Of a DNA stretch of 64,000 bases, positions 45,008 to 56,724 are shown piece after piece. This DNA comes from Klebsormidium nitens. Taxonomy: Eukaryota; Streptophyta; Klebsormidiophyceae; Klebsormidiales; Klebsormidiaceae. Positions within the stretch are counted from its first letter, which is position 1. Each line of letters begins with the position of its first letter. Both the position numbers and the translations under genes were made by a program. The stretch lies in NCBI GenBank assembly GCA_000708835.1, contig DF236966.1, positions 336,243 through 400,242 on the forward strand, read 5' to 3'. The notes under the pieces were generated by a model. The model did no database searches and had not been told where the DNA came from. It saw only the letters and a program-made list of their open reading frames with translations.

Positions 45008-46245
45008 ATTGAGTCATCACAGTAATGTTTAGGACAGGCAATCTTATGCAGGAACGAATACTCTTGGCACTGACTAATGCTGGGGGGAAAAGGCAGGCGT
45101 GTATGCCCCATTAAAGGCAGAGGCATTTTTTGTCATTTCCCAGGCAGCTTTTTTATTGCAACGATCACCATGGCATACTAAATCCAGCTGAGAAAATAAC
45201 AGCTCTTTCTCTTAAAGCAACAGGAGTTTCCAACTGAAACCAGCATGTAAGCATACATCTTCCATGCAAAAAGAGTGGCCCTACTGCAACTTTTTCACAT
45301 TCTTTCCATTCAAACATTGTTATTGCAGTGATGCTCCAATAGGCCTGGTGCTACGCCAACACATTGATGGCTGTTGTAGAATGGCTGAGTCGCTGTTTTA
45401 AGTCAGAGGAGTTCTTAAGACACATGTCATGAAACCAGACGGGGCGCCAGCAGGAATCAAAGAGAAGGCTTTGACAACATTGATTCTACATGACTACCTT
45501 GCAGCCCAAGCGAGTTGAGAAACCAACTGAGAGCATTTTGGACAGGCATAGAGTTCAATTGTATAGTGCACTGAAAGCAACATTTGAAATAAGCAATTCC
45601 CAGGACATGTACTCTGGGGCCCACACATCATCAAGTAACGAGCACTGGAAAGTTAAGGAGAAGAAGGGCACAGCTCACATCATAGCCACCAACCTCCCGC
45701 CCCGTAAGCAACGCTTGAAGATTCCTGTCGCCCGGTAGCATCGTGCCTGCCCTTTCACCGAACAGTAGAAGGAGGGCTGCTTCCGTTTCCTTGCAAGAGA
45801 AGTTGGTCCTTGAGAAGTCACTTAAGAAGTCACTTACTGTTGTTACTGCCCTCTCACTATCAGAGCGCCTTCAGGCTTCAGGCTCAGCTCCGTCATGAGA
45901 CCGGTTCCTGAAAATGCTGAAAAGCAGATGACCATGTTGGCTAAGCTCATTGAACGCCCTTACGCGCGCACCTGCTGAGGCTGTGGCTAGGACGGGCACC
46001 AGAATTCCGCTTCCGCTCTAGCGCGGCAACACGAATCAAGTTGGGCGGAACGTTCTTGCAGCCTCAGCCTCAGAAGAGCCTCCCCTGGGCCTGCAACGTC
46101 TGACTTTTGGGGCAGCACAGAACGGGCGCTGCGTGGAGCACTAAGCACACTGATCCAGAAGGAAGCTCTCCCTTGGCCTAGGTATACGAAGAACCTTTTG
46201 GGCTGTTTCACCAGAGGTGGCCGCGCCGGGCGGTTGCTTTCAAGA
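45008..46245. promoter_or_regulatory. Divergent promoter region of the ASG2-like and UBTD-like genes
   Basis: About 1.2 kb between two outward-pointing start codons. No RNA gene, repeat or convincing ORF was seen; the open frame at 45490-45738 has no recognisable content. It presumably contains both promoters and 5' UTRs. Confidence 0.4.
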
Positions 46246-48360
46246 ATGGGCTGTGCAGGCTCAAAAAGCAAGGAAAAAGCAGGTAAGCCAGTCACACGTC
46301 ATGCAGTTGCTTGAATGTCGCCGCTTGACACCTTCCAGGGGTAGTTTGAACTGTGTTTGATGGAGCTAGTAGGGTTCTTTGGCAGGTCCGTTGTTGCTCG
46401 TGGGTCATTGAAAACCTTCTATTGCGCAAGTCAAGCGTGGAAAAAGAGTAAGCCCTTCTTTGGCACAGTATGCGCTTGAAATGTTGTCTTCGATGTAGAT
46501 ACGGTCTTTGAGCAGCTGTCTGATGCTTGGGACAAGGAGAGAGCAAGCGTCTTCATTGAGCTTGAATTGGTGCGGTGCTCCAAAACTGACAGCTTATCGC
46601 CAACACCAAATGCTGAAACTATTTCTACCGAGCTGGTATTTCTGATTATTGAATACGGATGTGTTAACCACTACTGCCTGAGCTGAACTTGAAGGTTATT
46701 CCAATCATGTTGTTTGCAGTCCGGTTAGCAAACAGCGGTCTAACTGCTCGGTTGCTTGTAGCCTGCTGCGTCAGCGTTGCGCACCTTCTGGTGCACGTTC
46801 TCTGAGAGGGGGGCTGTGCACGTTCAGTCAAATCGAGCAACTTACTTGAGGGACGAATCTCAGGGAAGCGTATGACGGACATTGCAAAATGAGGTCACTT
46901 GTGGTCCCCCACCCTGTTGGGCCTTGGACCTGGAATTCAATATGCGCAGGGAAAAACCCATTTTAGAAGCATAATGCTCTCATTATCTATAAGGACAGTT
47001 CTATGGCAGTGTGGGGGAGGGTCCACGCGCCTCTGTAAATGGCAAGGTATGTGTCTCTGTCTGACTCTCCTGACCTGGTCTTTTTCCGTCTGACAGGCTC
47101 TCAAGTTCGAAAGCCCAAGCCATGGAAGCACCCCACCCCCATTACGCGGGGGGAGCTAAAGAAAATGCGCGAGGAGTTCTGGGACACTGCGCCGCACTAT
47201 GGGGGGCAAAGGGGTGAGCGAAGGCCTCGAAACTGACTTGCATCTGACGTCTGGATGTCAGTTATCATTGGCAAAGAATCCAGCCAGGAATCAGGGGGCC
47301 AATTCTCTAGGCAATCTTCGAGTTCTGCTTTTTGAAGCTTGCTTGTGCTTGCATACGGCTCCTGTGCACAGGAATAAGGACTGATACGAAGAGAAGGGAG
47401 CAGGGGGAAAGACTTGCAAACATAGGAGCCTTTTTGCAGTCAATCTGTTAAGCCACCTGTTCATGAACACTACCGATGTGTCACCATTCCTTCTCTTGAC
47501 TCCGTGGCTTGGCAAATTTGTTAGTGTGGCTTCCTCTGCTTTGTTTGTCTCATTTGCCTGAATTCATCTCTCCTTATGCGACCACTTTGCTGGTTTGCAT
47601 ATATTGCGGGGTCTGACAACAGGAAAGAAGCGAAAGAAAAGAACCGTATTGTTTTTGCTCAGGACCTGAGATCAAAACGAGTCTGCCAGCCGCTTTACTT
47701 AGCAGTTTCTCCCTTACGAAGTTTGCAATCGCAAGGTCCCACCCATGAATGCATCAGTTTTTGCCCAGGGCTTCTTTGTATCTGGTGATCAGTCGTTCTT
47801 CGTCTGCGAGTCCCTTTCGTAGCTCATCGAGCCACCCCCTGCTTACCCATGCAGAAATCTGGGACGCGCTCCGGGTCGCAGCGGAGGGGGATCCCGCGTT
47901 TGCAGAGACGATCATAGAAAGTGCGGGCATCATCTTGCCAAACGGCGGGGACCTGTCAACGTGTTATGACGAACGAGGTGAGTTTGTTTTGGCCTGGTTA
48001 TTTTTTTTCTTCTTCTTGGTACGTGCCACACGCCTTCGAAGGCCCAGTATCCATCTTCGGAGGCGATTGATGTTGCGGCTTTATGCGCTATGCATCCGCA
48101 TCTTACGGCGCTGTGACCATATAAAGGAACTCGAGTCGGGTCTTGGAGCAACCGAAGTCAAGATGGCTGCGACGGAGCTAGCACTTTTCGACGCTTCCAC
48201 TTTCCGCGGAGCATTTGTGGAGCACGTTCCCCAACGAAGTGGGATTCTTTCCATTTGCAAAGTGACACTAGAGCCGTCTTTTGTACCAGGAGCCAAGTAC
48301 GACCTGCCGCACTACGTCCTGAGTGACCCCGTCAACCTCGTGAAGGACGACACGCATTGA
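46246..48360 (+). CDS. UBTD-type protein (N-terminal ubiquitin-binding domain only), acylated
   Basis: Four exons: 46246-46282, 47097-47213, 47855-47977, 48290-48360 (TGA). Phases agree, giving 115 aa. It begins MGCAGSKSKEKAG, a Gly2/Cys3 motif typical of N-myristoylation plus palmitoylation, so membrane attachment is likely. KPKPWKHPTPITRGELKKMR, EEFWDTAPHYGG, EIWDALRVAAEGDPAFAETI, CYDERG and YDLPHYVLSDPVNL match the N-terminal domain of UBTD1/UBTD2 (DC-UbP), which binds ubiquitin or interacts with E2/E3 components. Animal UBTD proteins continue into a ubiquitin-like domain. Here, as in short plant homologues, the protein ends after the first domain. An extra open frame inside the last intron (48100-48280) is not needed. 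Confidence 0.88.
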
Positions 48361-50262
48361 CACTTCCGAAAAGGGTAACCAAATTTAGGACGCCCTGCGC
48401 GGTGCCCTCCTGCTTTGTGCCAGACCGGATAGAACAGAACGCGCTTCTTCAGCAGAGTCCGGGCCAAACCCTTGTATTATAGACTAACAGAGGTCAGTGT
48501 CCAGTCGCGTAAATAGGTAGCCGTGATCCTGCTGACAGTGTAGGCGAAGCTCATAATCTTGGACAGTCATAACGACAGCTTACTCCGTGTGGAGATATTC
48601 TCTACTAGGTGTTTCCCGTGTTACCAGATGGCTCGATTCGAAATTGACTCAATATTGGCGCTTGGTTGCTACAAAGGATGTGTGACAGACACACGCATAT
48701 ATAGCTGTCGGGGACCTCAGAAAGATAGTTAAAACTTGGACGACGTTCGACACGAGAATAAAGCTTGGCCTGCAGGCCTCGTATATATGAGAAGGGGGCT
48801 AGATTGACGCCTTTTCTGGTTGGACAATTACAAGCCTGGTCAGTTTCTTGTTCGTGCTGTTGTTCGTGCTGCATATGCATCTCAATCCGTTTTAAGGCGG
48901 CATGCGTCAATCATACATGTTGCACATGCACATGCATGGATCGAATTAAGGCTCCCCAAACGGTTTTAAGGTTTTGCATGAAATTTTGTTAATAAGGTCG
49001 CGCGCGCGCGCGGGTGCATAAAACACATCCGCGACGCTTTATGACATCCGTATCCGACTATAGCTTTTCAATCATGCAAGGCCTCTGCTCATGCATGGGT
49101 TCGCGCAGCTTCAGAGCAGTCGGACAACGTGTTAGGACCGTATGGTCCATGCTTGTGTTATGCAATAATGAGTCAACCGTCTTAGTCACCGATGGCCGCG
49201 CAATAATCTATGCTAGGGGAAAAAAGATAAACTTAGGTAAGCTGCATGCCAGGGTACAACTGAGGGCTGTAGCTGGCTCGTCTGACAGCTGGCAACTAGC
49301 CGCGTAAGAGCCAGGCTGCTCCTAATTTTCTACAGAGTTAGACATGGATGTGGGATAGACCATAACATGTTGCATCATGATTCATGTATATGCGCGGCTG
49401 TGAGGCCACTGCTGGAACAAAACGGACCGGCCAGAGACAAACGTCTTTGTCAATACAGCCGATCCGGAAAGACGTATGGAAGTGCAGATCAGGCCCCCTT
49501 GCTGGAAATGCGGCCACCTAGACAACACGTAAAGTTCTGAAAGAGCTAGGTTGTGCGGTGAGTCTGGGTGTGGCGGCGGGTCTTGAGTATTTCATATATT
49601 CAAACATTAATTTGAGGTAGAAGCGCTGCAGTGGCAACAAAAGCTTTTGGAGTCAAAAGTTTAAACCAGGGCCAACCAGGGCCCCTTGATGTCTGGGGTG
49701 ACAACCTGAGTACTAGTATCCAATCAAGATAGACTTCCATTCCGCTGTTCTGATCGGAAAGCGATCCGCTGGGCGCTAGATTTAAGACCGCTGCAAGATT
49801 GGGTTTCTGATTCAGATTGTATCCCTCGGACTTAAGGTGACGTCCGGTGACGTACTATATATACAACGTAATATTTACTGCAGATGTAGGTGGTCTGGAA
49901 GCACGCGCGCGCGCTGCTGTGAGTCTGGAGGCCAAGGAGGTTTCCGGTCGACTGAGACTACAAGGACATGCCGCTGCTTCGAAGTCTGGAGCAGCAAAGC
50001 AACCTAATCGTTATTGTGATCTTGTGGACGTAGCGCTGATAGCGCCGGCGCTTTTCGAAGACTTCTGCTCCTCCACGTGAACGTGACGTGAACTTCCAGG
50101 TTTGGCGCGGCGCAGGGAAGCGTGAGGTTCACACTTGAGGAGGTAGCCCGACAAGTGAGCGCCCTTCGCTCGCAGGCACAGCAAAGCATTTGGTAGGCGA
50201 CTACAACTGAACAAACCGCAAGGCAAAGAGATTCCGAGATTCGTCAACAGCTTGGCGCTAGC
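48361..50262. other. Long intergenic region
   Basis: No gene recognised. It contains a short CG dinucleotide run at about 48999-49012 and another at about 49904-49913. Small open frames (for example 49014-49307) have no recognisable content. The last few hundred bases are probably promoter and 5' UTR of the following F-box gene. Confidence 0.4.
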
Positions 50263-51051
50263 ATGGAGGCAGCAGAGATAGTCAACCAAACACAGAAGGT
50301 GCTGTCTATGACAGACGTAAGCGTAGCCGAGAGACTGGAGGTGGTGGTAGACCTGCTGTGCCGAACTTCTTTTGCTCTTGTTCAAGATCGGCTGAAGCTC
50401 GAGGAAGGAAAGACGCGTTTCGGCGACCTCCCAGCTGACTTGCAGGAGAACATCTTCCAGCGAGCTTTGGGCGACAATATGACGCTGTGGGCCTGCAAGC
50501 GCGTCGCAAAGAGCTGGCGGGAGATCTGCACCCAGCTGACCACGTGGCAGTTCAGCGCCGAGGTTCAGTCCTTACGTCATCCTTGCAACGAAAAGGATTA
50601 CCCTGGCTGCCACAGGGGGGGCTATCATGAAGCTTACCACCTGAATTTTCACTTGTCACCTTCTGACGTCTTTCTGGTGGTTCGCACCAGAGGGCGAAAG
50701 CACACCGGGCAATTTTCGGTGAGCTTTCGCGACGCTGGGGGTAAGCCTTGCACCTGGCGCCGCTGGTTGAGCGACCCCCTGAACCTGGAATCGCCGACCG
50801 GGGTACTGGTGGAGAAGAGCTTCGAAAGTGACCGCCAAAGTAATAGCGAGTTTGTGGTCCAGTACAGGGGGCTAGAGATTAAGTTTGAAAGTTCCGGAAG
50901 GCGGCACTATGGGGATGTCAGAGTGGTTCTTGGAAAGGGGCTGAAGAACGAGTCTCCGTGCGCCAAGTGTCGCAACTGGCTGCTGTGGCGTCGAGATACG
51001 TTGAGGCGAGAGTCGCGGATTGCTAGCATAGTCGCCATTGGACCGCAGTAA
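50263..51051 (+). CDS. Intronless F-box protein (small)
   Basis: One uninterrupted frame of 262 codons beginning MEAAEIVNQTQKVL. An N-terminal helical segment (~1-45) precedes an F-box at ~50-90: RFGDLPADLQENIF then ACKRVAKSWREICTQL. The remainder is beta-rich and basic (SVSFRDAGGKPCTWRRWLSD, LEIKFESSGRRHYGDVRVVL) and resembles no named domain. The expected role is substrate selection in an SCF ubiquitin ligase; substrate unknown. It is not an obvious recent duplicate of the F-box gene at 32935-34371: only the F-box region is similar. A later Met at codon 16 could also start translation. Confidence 0.78.
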   Translation: MEAAEIVNQTQKVLSMTDVSVAERLEVVVDLLCRTSFALVQDRLKLEEGKTRFGDLPADLQENIFQRALGDNMTLWACKRVAKSWREICTQLTTWQFSAEVQSLRHPCNEKDYPGCHRGGYHEAYHLNFHLSPSDVFLVVRTRGRKHTGQFSVSFRDAGGKPCTWRRWLSDPLNLESPTGVLVEKSFESDRQSNSEFVVQYRGLEIKFESSGRRHYGDVRVVLGKGLKNESPCAKCRNWLLWRRDTLRRESRIASIVAIGPQ

Positions 51052-52269
51052 AACGAAAGAGCCGGGATGCTGCCCGTTCAGAAGCCACCACAATCGTCAG
51101 CTGATTGAAACTCCACGTTGATATTGAGGTCCGGATTGTCAAAGAGAAGTCAGGTCTTCTCGGTCCGCCCGTGGAACTTCGTACAAGGAACCTTTAACTG
51201 AGCATCTTTGTCTAGGACTTTATGCAAGGTTCCCTGCAATGGACGTTGGATTAACATGTGTTGAAGTGCCACTCATCTCAATAGGTTCTATATGTTGGCA
51301 TGCTGTTTGATTGACCCACCAGAGTTTTGGCCCTGACGTGTATGTAAGAAACGAATCGAGGGGCAGGGGCAAGTCTACTAGCTTGGATCGATCAGCTACA
51401 GTAGTTTCTATTTAAACGTATTCGGGAAGCTATGCATGCCTTGAATTTAAGCATGATGAGGACCCGGAGCGAGGCTGCATGTGTTTGATTCAAGTCAGGT
51501 TTGAGGTACGGGCCCGATCGGGAATCCTTGTGAAGCTTGGTGTCTTTGATCAACGCGCGGGAACTAATTGTTCGCGTTGCTGCAGTTGATCTACTGTTGC
51601 TCCTAGGTTGACTTGATGATACTGACATTGTTTGATACTTGATTACATCACGTGCTGGACTCGATGCATGCATGCGACTACGCCCGACCGTGCGAGGTCT
51701 GCGGGCCGTCTAAAAATGTCGACATGCTGGCACTTGCAAAATCGGGGCTGCCATCAATGCAGAATCGGGGCTGCCATCAATACACAGGCCGTTGGCAGCT
51801 TTGACAATGATGGCAATCACGATCTGGAAGTCTCGCCATGCAAGCCTGAAGCGCTCATGGTTTTTCACCATGCACCTCACAGGCGGAAACAAGAAGGAAT
51901 TAGGTAGATCTAAGGCTGCCGGCCTGAAAGACATGAACGGTACGTCGTCGGGCTGACCGCCACATCAGAGGTCGACTTAGTCCGACGAAGCAAACGTGCC
52001 ATTGCAAATATTGCCAGTCTAAATATCCGTCCGACCGACCTTACTTCCCCAAGAAGCAAGTGCGGAGGACCGGAACGGCACGATGTGTTGAGTCCTTGTA
52101 CATTTACAGCACTATGTCATAAGGGAGCAGCCTACGATTCCTTTCGTGCAAACCCCATCAAAGATCCTTGCGTAAAGCTGCAGAACTACCGTTGTATGGA
52201 CTCCACCAGTATGGACGACTCGGCTTCCGCAACGCTTCTTCTTGACTGTTACCAGGACATTAGCAACGC
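51052..52269. other. Intergenic, with a 19-bp direct repeat
   Basis: No gene recognised. AATCGGGGCTGCCATCAAT occurs twice with a 23-bp period at 51740 and 51763. The right part probably holds the 3' UTR of the methyltransferase gene. Confidence 0.45.
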
Positions 52270-55200
52270 CTATTCTACCGTTGCTGACGCTTCTTCCGTT
52301 TCCCCATCCATGAGGGAGCGGACAAAGCTCTTGGGCGCCTTTTTGATCTCGGCGCCCTCGAGCTCCAGCAGCCGGTGAACGACGCTCTCCGCCGTCCGAT
52401 TGGTGCGGAGGTAAAACTCAGCCGTCAAGATGTCCCGCTGCTCGGGCGTGAGGTCCGCGTGGAAGCCCTGTAAATTCGCCGTAATACCCGCTGAGAATTC
52501 CAAACTAGAACATAGTAGGTCTAAGAACCTTAAAGGTTCGGAGTCCCAAATAAAAAAGGGCATTAGGCGGTTGCAGGAACTGTTGACAGCATTATGAGAA
52601 GACAGACTTATGGTCTATGAAAAGTTCCGGGGCGATGCATATCGGAACACACACTGCTGAGAGACACGCGGACAGTATCTCGGTGTGCGCATACGGTTTC
52701 AAATCTCGGGCTGCCAGCCAGGCTCCTCAATTGGTTGCGCTTGCGGCGACGATCCACTTGACAGTCCCCGTTTCTCTTCCTCTCGACTGAAAGACCCACG
52801 CCGTTTGGTTGATAAATACACCCACTTGGGCGCTTATGAACACAAAGGAGGCCTTTCTAGACCAGTTCAGAGGATCCGGCAGCCGAGAGAAGATCCTTTC
52901 GCGAACAAACCTCGCAACTTGGGGCACCGGCCGCCATGAAAGTTCTCTGGTTTCGTTCAAAAGCGAACAGGGAGGCGCACATTCACTCCCAATAATTCGG
53001 TTTTAACTGGAAGAATATGATCAGAACCACTGTTCAAACGGTGGTCCAATTGAGCAACGGAGAAAAGGAAGCCGGACGGCGGACCTGTCGCTGAATGCGG
53101 TCTCTGACGGCGTGATACATCAGGATCGCGGCCGCGTGCGAGATGTTGAACGAGTCGGTGAAGCCGCCCATGGGGATGTAGCACCCGATGTCCGCCAGCT
53201 CCTTGGCGTCGCCCGACACCCCAAACATCTCGTTGCCCAGCACGATCGCCGTCGGAATCGTCCAATCGATCTGGAGAGGAAGAATGAATGCTGGATCGTT
53301 TCTTTGGAGTCGCACCGATCCTATTGATAAACAGAATGTACCTCGCTTCACTAAAGGCGGATTTCTCACCAACTGATAATTGGCCTTTTTGACGTTCAGA
53401 CTTCTAGAGGTGGCCGCCTGATTGCCGTTGCGATTGTGCGGTCAACGTGGGGTGATGAGATAGGGCCGTGAGAGAAAGGACCGTGATTGGGATCCAATCT
53501 TTAGAGATCACATAGCGTGGTGAACCTCGAAGTAGATATTATCCCTCGAACTAATCACACTCGATTCCATCGCCGTTGGAATCGATCTGAAGAGCTGATA
53601 GCGCCCGTGATCAGAATGCAATTTGCAGAGATGAGATAGCGTCATTTATAAGTGATAACAGACACTAAAACTAATCGCACTTCATCCTTCAATCTATCAC
53701 CGTCGGGTTCGTCCAGTCAATATGGAAAGATGAGAGATAGTGATTGTTAGACCGGCTTCTGGCAGTCGCACTCGAAAGTTTATTGTACTGGGTGTTTCGT
53801 GTCGCCGTCGAGAATGTCCAGTCGATCTTTACAGATGGAAAGCGTGACTATCGAAACACTTCTATGCGACCGAAGCGATTGCACTTAAAAAAATATTCTT
53901 GGCAAAAAGCATCAGGAAGGTACTGTAAAAGCACACCTGGGACTGAGCGTATTAACGGTGAGACAAGTCTTTCTTGGAATGAGGGACTCCATGGAAGTTA
54001 CAAAAGCACAAGAGAAAGCATCCGAAGGGTCTCGTTTCGTGCTGCAAGTCGTTGCCAAGCTTACATCTTGAGAGGGTCGACCAAGGCGAGAAGGGGCTGT
54101 CTTCCGTAGGAACTTCGATTCGTTCTTTGAGACTCAGCATGAGACGACTCAACAAACACTCGAGGCTTGGGAATTGTTGCCATCGACTTCCTCAAAACAA
54201 AATTCCTCGAACCAAACCGAGACCTGAGAGTCTGTAGTTTATCTTCCGCAAATCAAAAAGCCTCTTAGATAGCCGTCTGATCCTACTACACAGCGCACTC
54301 AAACCACATCCAAAATCCGAAACGCTTACCTCGTGGACTGGCCGCGTTTCTCTCCCCTCCCCCAGCTGATCCATGCACGTGACCGCTATCCTGTACCCCC
54401 GGGCCTTGAGCGTCTTCAGGCACTGCCACGTGTCAGTCCACAATTCGAGATCCAGCCACTTGTCCGACCCCGCGCTGACGCGCCCGCTGCCCTTGTACCG
54501 CGCCCTTTCCCGGGCGACTGCGTGCACCGATTGGCAGCCCAGCGCCTCTGCGGTGCGAGTCACCGCGCTGACATTTGCAAGGTTGTTCAACCCTGCAGAA
54601 ATGAAATTCGACTTACTCGTTAATGTTATTATGATCACTGTTACTATTGTAGCGAAAACCTATTGCTGGCGTTGTGGGCCACAGTCGTGTGGTTGCCTTT
54701 GGCTTTGGAAGAGAGCGCTGAAGTTCGTCAGAGCCTTCAGTCCTGTTATTTTTGAGTTGCCAAACCAAGGTAATGAATCTCGGCCTCGAGGGCTCTGAGT
54801 TGACCTCGCGACACTCCGGAGTTCGACTTTGCACTTTGAGTCATTGGAATCTAAAGACAGGAGAGGTGGTTTCCAAGGCGACTACTGCTTCTTGAGGCGT
54901 CAGGGCGATCTTATTAGTCTGCAATGCACCTAGGACCTTGAAAGCCATTTGAACAGACTGGCAAAATGTAGTCCGAAGCTGCCAGGAGCTATCAGCGACT
55001 ATTACCTTCCACAACCGGCACGAGAGCATACGAGCGCCCGGCCACCACATCCGCAATTCGATCAATGCGATTCTGTGCCAGCTGCATACAAGGAAGTGGA
55101 GCTTGTCACATTCTTTTAGCTTTGTGGCCTCTTCTTTCAGGACTTCAAAAAGATGAGTACTTAGGAAAGGACTCACACCCCTGGTCTTGTCCAAAGCCCT

Positions 55201-56724
55201 GGCAAATACCAGGATTGATCTGAAACGAGTTAAGAGAGGGAAGACGGTGCACGTTTTGACTGGTGGAGTCTACTGCTTAAGCAATACATTTGCTTGTGTT
55301 TATATCCACGCGTGAATCTCGAGCGAGCACTGACTGAAGCTTTTCGATAGACCTACACCGGACAAAACGCGTTTACATCAAAGTAGAATCTGTTCCTTGC
55401 GAGCACAACAGAGAAGAGCGGCCCAAGCAGAAAGATCCTGGCGCACAATGAGAGTAGGACAAAGGATCATCAAGGGGCTTACTGTTTCCGACGACGCTCG
55501 TGATAAAAGCTGGCAAAATCTCCAGTCAACCATCACTGCCACTTAAGATTTCGATAATTGCGGCAGCATCCTCAGGATGCCGAGTCTCTGTTCTCGCTGG
55601 TGGACGCCAGTTGCAGGAGCTGCATTCGACCCTTGCTTGAATACTTGCTCAGGCTTAGACGCGGTCAAGTTGATGTTTGGGAGTTTTACAAATTTTGGAC
55701 AATCAGAACATTAGTGTATTCCGAGGCTACTTACCTGAGCCTCCAACGCCCGCTTTACAGTAGCTGTATCCACCTTTTGCCCTTCAATCTCAAACACGCC
55801 CGAATGTGGGAACCACGCTTTTCTGTCCTTTGCCTTCTCTTCTTGTCGGCCACTGAAGCAAGGGCCTGACCCTTCCTCCAAAGACCCTGATTGAGAGCTG
55901 CTCCTCCCTTTTCCATGCTGAACAATGACTCTACCTCTTGGACCTCTCTTCCTTTTTTTGACCAAGCGCAGGAGCGCGTCTGCGTCCTCCACATCCCCGC
56001 TACTCGAAGCAAGTTCTTCATCTACAGGTGTTCCAACAGAGTACTCCAGCTCGCTAACAGAGGACTCTGGTTCAATGTCAGATACACTGCTTAGCTGATC
56101 GCTATCTGTACTCTCTGGTTCAAATGGAGGTTCGAATGATGGCTTTGGCACAGCCACGGTAAAGTTTTTCTTCCACCATGCGGAGCTACTCTTCACTTTC
56201 CGAGGCTGTGTTTCACCACTAACACACGAGGATGCACTTTCTTCCGTGGAGGGAGCTGACCCTTCTTTCCCCTCCCTCACAACATTATTTCCTATTTCTT
56301 CCTGGTGCGTCGGAGCTGCAGTCATCCCTTGCGGTCGGTAAAACACTCTCATGTCTCTTCTCCCAGCTCCAGCTCTTTTCCTCGACTTTGCTGCTGGACG
56401 GCAACCAGAATGAACCTGCAACGACTGAACCTTCTCTTTCCTCTCCAGAGGACGCAGGTGGCCTGCACCACCAATCATCGGGGCTGGAAACACTGGAACT
56501 AGCGGAGATGACAGTCCTTTACAACCTGTGTGCAGAAAAGGTCCCATCGCAGAGTGCAGCCTTCTTGCAAGAATGATGGAGGGTTGCGCAATGCTGACAA
56601 TGTGAGAAGTGGGTAACTTGCTGCCTGCTTCAGACAGAGCATTTGGCGCTGCGCCACTCCACTGTGCACAATTGTGACCGAGCAGCGGTGGGTGATTGCT
56701 CCAAGAGACTGCTGCAGAAGCCAT
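52270..56724 (-). CDS. SpoU/TrmH-family RNA 2'-O-methyltransferase with long N-terminal extension
   Basis: Five exons, 5' to 3': 56724-55735, 55081-55006, 54592-54330, 53270-53085, 52467-52270 (stop). Phases agree, giving 570 aa. The N-terminal ~330 residues are an Ala/Ser-rich presequence-like start followed by a low-complexity, partly acidic Ser-rich region with a basic KKRKRGPRGRV patch. The catalytic SPOUT domain follows: RIDRIADVVAGR, motif 1 NNLANVSAVTRTAEALG, motif 2 IVLGNEMFGVS and motif 3 IPMGGFTDSFNISHAAAI, with a C-terminal helical extension (LTPEQRDILTAEFYLRTNRT) as in TrmH. The trefoil-knot fold binds S-adenosylmethionine and methylates a ribose, typically G18 of tRNA in TrmH; the substrate here is not provable. 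An in-frame Met 21 codons upstream (56787) is possible. The start chosen gives a typical targeting peptide. Confidence 0.88.
53420..53845 (-). repeat. Four degraded copies of methyltransferase exon 4 5' edge
   Basis: The exon edge (plus strand ATCGCCGTCGGAATCG, TCCAATCGATCTGGAGAGG) is echoed near 53423 (ATTGCCGTTGCGATTG), 53571 (ATCGCCGTTGGAATCGATCTG), 53697 (ATCACCGTCGGGTTCGTCCA) and 53802 (TCGCCGTCGAGAATGTCCA). Flanking intron text (GATGAGATAG, GATAACAGA) is repeated too. Period is about 105-150 bp. Confidence 0.8.

Noticed and set aside
45490-45738. 82-codon frame between the divergent genes
   Set aside because: No domain, no homology I recognise and no splice context.
48061-48288. Coding extension in the last intron of the UBTD-like gene
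   Set aside because: It has no family similarity; splicing to 48290 restores the conserved YDLPHYVLSDP ending in phase.
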